The notes under the pieces: model-generated
What the model was told of the DNA's origin: nothing
Databases searched by the model: none
The model's input: the letters and a program-made list of their open reading frames with translations, nothing else
Source of the DNA: Wyeomyia smithii
Lineage: Eukaryota; Arthropoda; Insecta; Diptera; Culicidae
Direction: 5' to 3'
DNA: 64,000 nt
Assembly: GCF_029784165.1 (NCBI RefSeq)
Contig: NC_073696.1
Span: 53,635,501-53,699,500, forward strand
Translations under genes and position numbers: made by a program
Part shown: piece after piece, positions 21,840 through 31,549 of the stretch
How positions within the stretch are numbered: position 1 is the stretch's first letter
How the letters are laid out: the number at the start of each line of letters is the position of its first letter

Positions 21840-22410
21840 CTTGGTACTGTAACAGCGATAGATGGGAATCTATTAAGTAGTGTACCCTTGTAATCTCGTG
21901 ACGTATGACAACGATGGTAATTGCGAAATAAAGGGACGAATGGCAGCCACAAACAAGACCTTTTACGGTTTACGTAGCCAGCTGAGATCCCGCAGCATGC
22001 ATTTGCGCTCTGCAGGACGCTGATTCTTTCGATGGTACTCTACGGCTATTTGTAGTCTTCGAGCGTTGGATCCTGCGTTCACTACCTGGCGAAAATCTGC
22101 AGAATGAAGTGTGGCACAGGTGCATAAACCATGAGGTGTACCAAGCAGATGCCATCAAGCTAACAAAATACGGCATACAACAGTGGAAGTAGCGAGGAAT
22201 ATCGGAGGAGCAACCAGCGAAGATTACATTCAGCAGAGAGCCTGACTAAGGTCGGTGACTCCGTGGCAGCCCCCGTGCTTGTTGGATGTGTGTTATGGAT
22301 GAGGACGCTTCATTGGCGGATGTTAGGGGTGATTGGAGAAGACTAGTCCAAGATCGGATGACGTAAAGACAAAGTCTGAATTCGGCAGTCGGTTCCTAAT
22401 GACCTGCCTC
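21840..22410 (+). pseudogene. EN-RT LINE, copy 3, C-terminal part
   Basis: From about 21898 it reads VTYDNDGNCEIKGRMAATNK and TFYGLRSQLRSRSMHLRSAG before a stop. Later pieces in shifted frames give SVAQVHKP, GVPSRCHQANK, TSEDYIQQRA and PRSDDVKTKSEF. This is the region after the RT palm in the EN-RT family (NKTFYGLRxQLRSR). It has the same orientation as 16240-16745, so both likely come from one copy split by later insertions, the hAT-type element included. Confidence 0.78.
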
Positions 22411-22725
22411 CATAAAAGTAAAAGTAACGTAAGTAGGGATCAAGGTGTCAAAGCTTGATAAGTGGCTGACATTAGGATGAATGTTTCAAAATTGAGTTAA
22501 ATGGTCAAATTTGGGGGCCCAAAATAAGGGAAATATTTTAAAACAAGGGTAAATAGCTTGATTAGTGAACAAAAATAGAAAAGATGTGCCATAACTACGG
22601 TAAAAAAATTGATTGGAAGCCAAAAACAGGATGAATGAACCATAAGTAGAGTGAGCGACTTAATTGGAGCCTAAATAGGGTGGATTTTCCAATACTAAGA
22701 AAAATGGTTTAACTGAGAATCAAAC

Positions 22726-23240
22726 TAGAGTTTGCAATATTCCCGGGAACTGATTTCTCGGGAAACGGGAATGAAAAATCTCATTTCCTGGGAATGGGAA
22801 AAATAGCTCAGCAGAAATCAAATAAAGTTTATTAATAAAAGGAAAATCGTTTACAATTGTACTATCAATTCGCATAAAAAATGAGTTAAAAAACAGAACT
22901 TAGCTATTCAAATTCACATCAGAAATTCATGGTTGATTTTTGTTGTATTTGTAGAAGTCTAGGTTTCAGAGGTTTCGAGTCATCAAACAATCGCTTCAGA
23001 TTCGCTGTCAATTTTCCCTTAAGCTCAAATAATGTAATTTTCTTTTGTAAAACTTTGCTAAAGTCCGCTGAACCACCGCTGGTTAATTGAGAAAACGTCT
23101 AAATCACTTTTTCCAGCTCTGGCTCTTGCTAGAAACTGGAGTGTCCAATACATTTAATTTGACGAAGAGAAAGCTGAGTGTTTGGCAGGCATTAAACGAG
23201 GAAAATATCCGCTATATTTGGTATCGTAAACTGGGGTGAC
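22726..23240 (-). pseudogene. hAT relic with transposase C-terminal (dimerisation) piece, copy 1
   Basis: One end is at 22726: TAGAGTTTGCAATATTCCCGGGAA, followed by a cluster of CCCGGGA/CGGGAA repeats to about 22800. On the minus strand, roughly 23070-22925, the frame reads SADFSKVLQKKITLFELKGK then LTANLKRLFDDSKPLKP. This matches the segment just before the hAT C-terminal dimerisation motif, where relatives continue with a TSxESERxFSxAG motif that is deleted here. The element at 36.7-37.7 kb has the same piece (KLSADLKRLFDDIKTLK) and the same end. The far end was not found. Confidence 0.75.
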
Positions 23241-23277
23241 TCTAATTAGTTTCTTGAATATATCTTAAATATTTAAG

Positions 23278-23827
23278 AGCGGACATTACACGAAGCAAAT
23301 ATTTGCCAAAAAGGACGGTCAATATTTGTTTGTCCTTGTAGTACCAAATTATTTGCCTAAATTATTTGTGGAAAAATATTTGCAGGAATATTGCAAACAG
23401 CCTTCTGATTCTCGTCATGACCAGAAGGGCGAACGAAAAAAAAAACACTTCCTATTATTTGCGATGGGCAATTGTCACTCGACTCGGAATAAAATATATT
23501 ATATTGCAACGGTAGCCTCTATGAACCAAAACAAAGAAATTATATTTTCTAGTGGCAGATAAAATATTGTTGGACAATGAAAACTAGATTTGTTTTATTT
23601 TCTACGAAGGGTATTTTCTGAAAATAATTTGCATCCTGTAATAGCACAGCAAATATATTTGCAAAAAAATGAGCGAAGAGACTTTGATATCATTCGAGCA
23701 AACAGTGTTTTGAACAAATATTTGTTATAGTGTAATAGCATAACAAAAATATTTACCAGAAGAAAAATTTTGCTCAAATGAATTGCATACCAAATATTGC
23801 AAATATTTGCCTCGTCTAATGTCTGCT
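23278..23827. mobile_element. MITE of ~550 bp with AAATATTTGC-rich ends
   Basis: Terminal inverted repeats AGCGGACATTACACGA (23278) and TCGTCTAATGTCTGCT (ends 23827), extended inward by GCAAATATTTGC. Many further TATTTGC copies lie inside. A shorter relative occurs inside the hAT derivative near 36890-37055, in the same position relative to the transposase relic, so this may originally have been part of that hAT lineage. No coding capacity. Confidence 0.7.
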
Positions 23828-24020
23828 TTATCCTACCATACATAAAATTTTCTCTATGAGTTCAGAACAAAATTTAGTCAGCAGGAATATTGAAAAACAA
23901 AAACTTGTCGCGTAGTTTCAACGATTTTGGCGAAATGTAATGAAAGTTTGAAAAAAAAATGCTAGGACGACGTCTCATAAGAAAAATAATATAAATATGC
24001 CATAAAATACAATTGAATTT

Positions 24021-24066
24021 AATAGAATAGAATAGAATAGAATAGAATAGAATAGAGTAGAATATA
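24021..24066. repeat. (AATAG)n microsatellite
   Basis: About eight AATAG units with one substitution near the 3' end. The LINE fragment starts about 50 bp downstream. Confidence 0.95.
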
Positions 24067-24112
24067 TGCATCCTGTCGCTCCGACATTTAGCTATGAAAA
24101 ACCAGGTTAACT

Positions 24113-24960
24113 TATACTGGTCATTGTGGAATCGAAGAAAACGAGAAGGCTGACTTACTAGCCAGACAAGGGTCATCCACTAACTTTGTTGGCCCAGAAC
24201 CTTTCTGTGGAGTCTCCACGAGCGCTCTAAAAGCTGAACTCGATGACCATCAAAGCAAACGGGGATGTCATAAGCGGATTACAACAATCGAAAAGATTCA
24301 TAGAGCCAAATCGCGAGAAGAGCCTCGTGCTGTTCAGGTTAAATAAGAAAGATCTGAGGACGATCGCTGGTCTTATTACTGACTTACTAGCCAGACAAGG
24401 GTCATCCACTAACTTTGTTGGCCCAGAACCTTTCTGTGGAGTCTCCACGAGCGCTCTAAAAGCTGAACTCGATGACCATCAAAGCAAACGGGGATGTCAT
24501 AAGCGGATTACAACAATCGAAAAGATTCATAGAGCCAAATCGCGAGAAGAGCCTCGTGCTGTTCAGGTTAAATAAGAAAGATCTGAGGACGATCGCTGGT
24601 CTTATTACAGGTCACTTTCTGAGTAAGTATCATCTCAAGAAGATAGGCAACCTTGATGATGGTAAATGTCGCCTTTGTGGCATCAAAAGCGAAACTTCAG
24701 AACATCTACTTTGCGAATACCGAGTATTAATGCAACGCAGATTGCGTATCTTCGGTAGAGGACACATAGAGCCTACCGAAATTTGGAGGGAAAGTCACGG
24801 TGAGGTAATAAACTTCATACGAAGTGCGCTGCCCAACTGGGATAAATGTGCAATGCAATGTAGCAAAGACATGAACTCGTCAAATAGTGATGAACCTGCT
24901 AGTACGCACTAACAAGAGAGAGTTGAAGCATACCACAAAAGATCAAAAAATGGTCGCAGT
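24113..24960 (+). pseudogene. LINE ORF2 C-terminal fragment (RNase H end plus zinc-knuckle), copy 2
   Basis: Starts within an RNase H domain: YTGHCGIEENEKADLLARQG from 24113, which carries the final RNase H motif (H...GNExAD). After a frameshift and a tandem duplication, 24472-24912 is open for 146 residues: GLQQSKRFIEPN, KKDLRTIAGLITGH, then an intact CCHC knuckle CRLCGIKSETSEHLLC (C-x2-C-x8-H-x3-C), and EVINFIRSALPNW. The combination of RNase H plus C-terminal knuckle is found in I/R1/Jockey-group LINEs. Aligns with the fragment at 14.4 kb. The RT is absent, so it is 5'-truncated, as is common for LINE insertions. Confidence 0.82.
24150..24608 (+). repeat. Exact 229 bp tandem duplication inside the LINE fragment
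   Basis: The block starting CTGACTTACTAGCCAGACAA at 24150 is repeated at 24379 with no difference that I could see over about 230 bp. As 229 is not a multiple of three, the duplication shifts the frame. Identity implies it is recent relative to the decay of the element, or an assembly artefact. Confidence 0.92.
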
Positions 24961-24964
24961 GGTT

Positions 24965-25082
24965 CAGTCTTCTACAAGGGAAAAAATAGAATATCGAACG
25001 TCTTCGACAGGTTTTCTGCGGAAGTTTTAAGCAAAAACCTGCCGAAGACGTTTGAAAACCTTTACATTCTGTAGAAAATTGT
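24965..25082. repeat. Small hairpin repeat, copy 1
   Basis: AACGTCTTCGACAGGTTTT near 24988 pairs with AAAACCTGCCGAAGACGTTT near 25035. Outer parts (TTCTACA ... TGTAGAA) also pair. A related hairpin is at 38.6 kb. Confidence 0.65.
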
Positions 25083-28000
25083 ACTACAATCTTCATGACA
25101 TAGGAACCGTAATGCTTGCCTACCTGATTTGTTGTTATAATACATGTATGAATGAAAATAAATTATGAGGGATTACTAACCAGGGTGAAATATTAATGCA
25201 GATGATGTCCTAGATAATTTTGAAAATTCATTAAAGATTCATTAAAGAAAATTGACGATTAGATTCTCTTAAACTCCACACGCAGAGAACGAATACATAA
25301 ATACATCAATAATGGTAACAACAAAATATGATGCTGGCTTAAAAACGGTTTAAAATAATGAATTAGAGTTGTATAATGTTGATGGTTCTCATGTTGATGG
25401 TAATTCGAATGTTGAAACAACATACCGCAATTTAATTAGAAATATCTGAACTTTGGGTTTTCAGTGAATTAGAGTTTGTCGCAAAATGGTTGTAAAAGGC
25501 ACCTAAACATTAGAATAACACAATAGCAAAAGGACATAATTTACAACAGAAGCCACAACATGACCGGTTAGACGTGAAGGACATTTTGTCACCCTGAAAA
25601 TGAAAAAGAGGAAGTGGGGTGAGGAAAGGTTTAGTCGGAGCGGTTAGTATCATCCACAGAAATGGCACAACCATCACCAGCCTGTGTGCGGTGTATCAGA
25701 ACCTTGACAGCAACGCTCATAATGAACCTCGTGGCACTCTCTCTCTCCATCCGTACTCTGGTTGTATGGCCAATCGCGACGCCCCGGCGGTGTCCTCTTG
25801 CTATAAGCTCGCAGGATATGTGAAGCAGTACACCTGAAATCCACCAACCAACCGTTCTACCATGCTCCTAGGGTCATTGGGCGCTATTTATGTGGGGGTG
25901 ATTAAAACGTGAATTCTCGTAAAGTTGGCAAAAGAATTACTAAAACAAAGATGTTTATACATTCTGCCCTGCCGCCGATCCAAACGTAAACCGAACCCGC
26001 ACACACACACAAACACCGATGACGGCAGCCAGTTGATATTCCAGCGCGCTTGCTGAAACGTGAAGCGTCAGTAATTATCGTATTTTCTGCTAGATAATGA
26101 CTGGAGTAATTCAATTTCCATCTCCAGAATGTGACCGAAGGACGACATCGACCAACAACCGTTCGCTCGGATTCGCCCAGGTAGGGTGGTGGGGGATATT
26201 TCGTGAAAGGGACCGGCTATGATACGGTTTGCTTCCCCAACGACAGAATCTGAACTAGTTTAGTGTATCGCTTTGCGAGACGAAGTACTGCGTTCCATAA
26301 ATTTAAGGTGACACTAATTTGAGTGGTAGCGTTGCTACTGGGTAAGCCAGAGGGCCAGGTTGATGAATTTAATTAAGCAAAAAAAAAAAAACAGAGTACC
26401 CACGACTACGTGTTGCTGTAGGTAGCAAAATAAACCCAGGTTCAGCAAGGCTATTCCCAAAATCGTTACCAAATGCAACTGCAAAATGTCACTCAAACCC
26501 ACCGATCATCCTTCAACAATCCTAAATCACTATCTGCGTTGCGGTTAGCGATAAAAGTCATCCCCGAAACGTGTTGCATCTAAAAACGAACCGACAAAAA
26601 TAAATCTTTCAAATTGTTCAACAACAGTATCACATACGCACCCGCCAAAGCACACACACCCATGCACACAAACTGTACGTACACATCTTGATAGTTTGTT
26701 ACCGTTGATTTTCACTCCTGTGCCTCCCCCCGCTCAGTACGCTGTATAATAGAGGTGGAGTGTTTATCCGCACGCGCCGCAACATCTGATTTGCCTGTCT
26801 TCCACATCAACCCGCCAGAGTGTCCTCCGCTCTAACGCTCTAGGTAGCCCTAGAAGCGGTGAACCGACAACTCAGCCACAACCGAAAGAGAATCCCATAA
26901 ACAAGCTCATCCTTGTTGATCCTTTGTGTAGCTATGTTGTTTTTTTTTTGCTGCTCACGCCAAACAACCGGTGACACAAGGTGCGGGGGGGGGGGGGGGG
27001 GGTCTTCAACAATTGCAAAAGCGATGAACGCTTAATTCGCAGATTTTTTTTCATCCCCAATTCTAGCCTCAACATGAACACAGTTTCCACTTTGGGCATG
27101 TTTTTCCGGCCTCAAACCGACCGCTCGGAAGTTGCTCGTCCTCTGGAAGGAGAAACCTCTCGCAGCATAATATGAATTCATTGGCAATTGTAGTTCGGGC
27201 GACGGTGGTGTACGAGTACGAGTGGTCCGGAATTTTTCGCGACAAAAAGTGAGAGATCTGTTGTTTTTGCTGCTGCTGCTGCATCTGCTGCAAACCGGCT
27301 TTGGATGCAACAACCGGTGGGAAGCAAGTCTTCAACAAAACGCTTGTCCGTCGACGTCGTCGTCGTTGTCCTCGTCATAGACTACAGTTGAGTACGTTAG
27401 TACGTTGACGGAAATCTGTTGCATCGTGCTCTGGCGATGAGAGTGATTTCTGGAACGTTGATTGATAGTGGACAGTGTAGAGGTACAAAGCGCGTAGACA
27501 CCCGTGAAGGATGCGAAAAAATAGCACATTGCGGTGGGTAGATTTTTGAACATGCTGGAGAAAAATTGACATCTGCTTTTATGGTTCATTCGTCTACAAC
27601 AATATCCAAAAATCCAAAATACGTAACGCATTAAGGGGGGGATGGGGATTGAGTCTGCGTTACTTATTGTTACATAAGGGGAGCGGGGCTAGCTGGGATA
27701 GTTACGTAACTGTAATGTTTGCTCAAAATTAAAAATTTAGAGGGGGATCGGGTTGTTCAGCGTTACGTAATTTTAAGAAGGGGGAAGGGTAGTCATATCG
27801 AACGTTACATATTGTTATATAGGGGGGAAGGAGTGGGTCTGAAATCCAGATTTTTAGCGTTACCCTTATCCTCTAGAGGACCATCCACACTTTTCAGACT
27901 CAATAGAAATTTTTTTTTATTCGGAAGAAGTGTTTTAGGCCAGAAAATGTCGAACTTTCGATAAGGTTCAGTGTAATTGCGTGTTTTATATTTTTGCCAA

Positions 28001-30265
28001 AAAACTCCAACGCATCGCTCAACGCAACCGGACAGAACTGCATCAGCTCACGACGAAGATTGAATGCACACCAGGCGGCCACCCGAACAAGCCACCGATC
28101 CAAAGTTGACCGTGTACTGCATGCATTCATTCATCCGCGGATCGGTTGCACTTCCGGCTCTGTACAGGATTTTCCTACTGACAGCGTAGCTTTGTTTGCC
28201 CCCTGCTCTCGTTAGTTTGTCCGATTTTTTTTCTCCTGCGGCCTGTTTGTGCGGTGTTTGGTTATTTGCGGGATGTGATTTTTTCGTCTATTTTGCCACC
28301 TTCCCGGTAGCCGCCCACTTCGTCCACCGTCACTAAAATTCGGTGATTTTTCTCCCTCCGTTAGCCTTTTTTTGCTGTTGTTTTGTTGCATGCACATCAA
28401 CCGACCGAATGTGCGAGATGGTTTTTCATCACTGCTGTTGCTGATGCACTTGCCGTAAAGTGGAGCCACTTTGCAGTTTGATCTGCAACACATTCAACCG
28501 TTTTTTTTTTCTCGTGCTTCGGGTCGCATTGTTGCATGCCCATTTCATAGCCAAACGGTTGTTGGTGGCCAGTCAGCCGAGCAGGACTCTGCCTTGATGT
28601 GTGCCCAACCAATTTGGACGTGTGGAAAGATCGCCATGGCTTTTTGTGCCTTTTTTCGGTCATGTGTGCTCGTGCTCTGCATGGAAGTCCCGTGTCGAGT
28701 GAATTATGGATGCATTTCACTTCATGTGTCACTCATAGGCAACTGACACGTGGTCAGAGTGGGGTTGAACAAAGAGCGATTAAATTTGCACTTGAGGTCC
28801 GGAGTGCGATGTGCGTTTTTTTCTCGCTACAGCAGTTTGCTAGTGTTTTTGTTCTTTGGTTCTGCTCTTGTGGTGTTCCGTTCAGGGAACATTGTGCCAT
28901 GGTGTAGACTGAACGTTTGGCTAATTGGTGCTTATTTTTCCAATGAACACTGCAGATGCGGATAGCGTTTAAAGAACAATTAATTTAATTGAAGAAATTT
29001 CATTTGCAAATTTGCTTTAATAAAGAGATTGAACTTTTTGTTAGCTTGAGTGGTTAGTTGTTGATTTTCATGAACTTTTTCTTATCACTATCCCTAAGCT
29101 GCTTTCTCGATTATCTCGGTCATCGTTCGACCGCTTCTCCGGAAAAAGTAATTTCCAACATGTGCCTGTCAGTCAGCATCAGAAACAACTCTTCGAAATC
29201 CAAAACTCTTCGCCAGTAGCAGAAAGGGATATTTCCATTATTCGTTCTGTCCATCATCCGTTTTCTTCAATGTCACGCCGAGGAACTAACATTCTTCCAA
29301 CACACTACTCTCTCACTCACTCACTCTCTCGATGTGTATACACGATCGTACACCGAAAGACGAACAGTGCCATGCCAAGAAAGGCTACTTCCGCATCCTC
29401 ATCAGCACCCTCACCAGTGCCGCCCAGTGCGCACTCTTCTTATCACCATCGCTCCCCTCCCCCTCCGTTTGGTGCTTAACCATAGAAGCCCTGATGGCAA
29501 GGACGAAAAATAGATTGGGTTGTACTGAACTCGAGTTGCAGCAGCTCAGCTCTTTGCCGGATTCCGAAAACCTGCCCGCACTGTAGTGTATAGTGTATGA
29601 AAACTTTGAAGAAAAAGATCTGTAACTGACACATGAAACTGTCGTAGACAGACGACGTCAAGTTGTCAGTCACTCTCTGTCCCATTCCATCTGGGCTCTA
29701 TTTTCTTGTTCGTAAGTAACATCGTCAGCATTCCGAAGCTCATTTCAGCCAGACTTCCGCAAACGAAATGAGTTTTAATATGCACTCAATCCTGTCCCTG
29801 CGTCGTCCGTGTCCGCCGTTGTTCGCCAGTACCCCCCTCCCCCCTCAAGTCTCATGCTTGTGGCTGTGGAGAGCAATGACAAGAATATCATTATGCAACA
29901 AAATAACGTGAGTATGAAACAATGTTATAATGGTATGTGATGTTAACAGATTTCATTCGCATTTCATAAATTTATGCACTTCACCACAGGAACGGACGGA
30001 GAATGTGTGTGGGTCACAATTGGATTGTCTGCAGACGTGCACGCGGCCATGTGCAACATGGCCCCAAGCAAGGTGATGAAGAGGCGCACAAAGCTGAAGC
30101 TGGAATGAATGCCAGGGCATACCTTTCGGTGTGTTTTCTTTTTATGAGCCAACTGGTATTGCTTTATTTGATGCGAAATTTCTGACTATCCCAAATCCAT
30201 ATTGCAGAAGTTATTTCGTGGGTAAAAATAACCAAATAAAACTAACTAAACAAATTGTATCTTTT
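25083..30265. other. No gene recognised (about 5.2 kb)
   Basis: Short open frames only, none with a recognised domain. Notable tracts: an 18-base G run at 26985-27002; CTG/CAG-rich DNA near 27265-27295; GTC-rich DNA near 27350-27370; a degenerate repeat around GTTACGTAA and G-rich blocks at 27615-27860. The part 25.6-29.8 kb is comparatively rich in G+C and poor in visible transposon remains, which would fit unique sequence near a host gene, but no exon could be defended. Confidence 0.55.
27615..27865. repeat. Degenerate repeat of GTTAC-and-G-run units
   Basis: GCGTTAC or ACGTTAC followed within about 20 bases by AAGGGGG-type runs occurs at about 27653, 27693, 27758, 27803 and 27848. Spacing is irregular (40-65 bp). 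No coding capacity. Confidence 0.5.
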
Positions 30266-30269
30266 TGTT

Positions 30270-30676
30270 AAGAACAAAAATTTAAAATTAATTTCCTAAT
30301 CCCAAATATAAATTTGCGTTGTTGATTTTGTGTCAACTTGAGCAAAAATTTTATTAATCAATTATAACCAAATTTAATGGTAATGAAACAACACCAGAAA
30401 AAATATTTGTTTTTTTTTTTTTGGTTTTTGTTCCAACTTCCAGCAAGAACCGGATGGTTTTGTTAAATTTATTACAATCTAGTTAATTTAATTAAAACTT
30501 CTGTTTACTTGCTAGAAGCTGGAATGAGAACCAAATTTTCTTTCTGGTGTTGTTTTATTGTCTTCAAATTTGGTTGTAATTGATCTATGAAATTCTCGCT
30601 CAAGTTGACAAGCCAAAACTAACAACGCAAATTAATTTTTGGGATTTGGAAATTATTTTCTATAATTTGCTCTATA
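30270..30676. mobile_element. Fold-back MITE of ~0.4 kb
   Basis: Almost the whole segment is self-complementary. Pairs include TCCTAATCCCAAATAT (30294) with the block ending TTTTGGGATTTGGA (30650), AAATTTGCGTTGTT (30310) with AACAACGCAAATTA (30622), AACAACACCAGAAA (30390) with TTTCTGGTGTTGTT (30540), and AACTTCCAGCAAG (30436) with CTTGCTAGAAGCTGG (30510). Diverged arms, no coding capacity, no clear target duplication. Confidence 0.8.
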
Positions 30677-31416
30677 GCTCTAAATCTAACGACAAAATAT
30701 TTGATGAAGATTTGCTTGCATCTTGTGTGGATCGCCCTCATGATAAAAAAAAATGATAAAGTTTAGTCAACGTATTTGTCCTTGAAAATGTGGAGACTGA
30801 ATTACAAAAAGAGCACCACCACCCCGGATCCGCACCAGCGAGGAACAAATTTTCTGGCAAGTTTGAGCCGACAATAAGAATGACTGTGAACAGATTATTA
30901 CAGAATCAATCAGCCTGCAATTTAGCCACACAAAATTTGGAACAAATTTTTGCGGCAAATACACTAAGGTCGCTTTTTACGCGGGTTTTTTTTTTACGCG
31001 GCCAATTGGAATTCAAGGATATTTGTCACGACACGACAAGGAAGGATGGCGGGAAGAACTGGTTCTTGAGATTGTGAATACTAGGTGTTAAAGAAATCTT
31101 TGTGCAATAACCAGAGAAATTTAAAACAAGTTTTCTTCCGTCCCGAGCAGTTCGAAAAATATCTGTTCGAGATGCTTTCGTCTCATTAGATAGGGAGAGA
31201 TAATCCCGCAGTTGACGACGGTGCCTTCATTAAGGAGCCAGTTGTGAACTTGGATTTCTATTTGATAGAGTACTCGGTAAGCTCTTGAAGGGACAGTTAC
31301 CTTTTTATTTACTTTGGAAGATTCTGATTTGAATTAAGTGTTGCTAGAAGAATTCTTCTTAAATCAAGCACAAGTTCGAACATCAACTCTTTTATTCGGC
31401 AATCTCAATTAAGAAG

Positions 31417-31515
31417 TACAGGTTGGACTCGATTATCCGAATTATTCGGGGCTCGATAATGCGAAGTAAATGCTGAAAAAAATGTTAAACTGTAGATGAT
31501 CGAGTCCGACCTGTA
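31417..31515. mobile_element. Tiny Tc1/pogo-type MITE (99 bp)
   Basis: TACAGGTTGGACTCGATTAT at the left pairs with GATCGAGTCCGACCTGTA at the right. Both outer edges are TA. The CAGGTxGGACTCGATTATCCG end resembles pogo/Tigger-type termini. No coding capacity. Confidence 0.75.
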
Positions 31516-31549
31516 CTCCAGCGGGGTCAAATTCTTATGGAAGATATCG

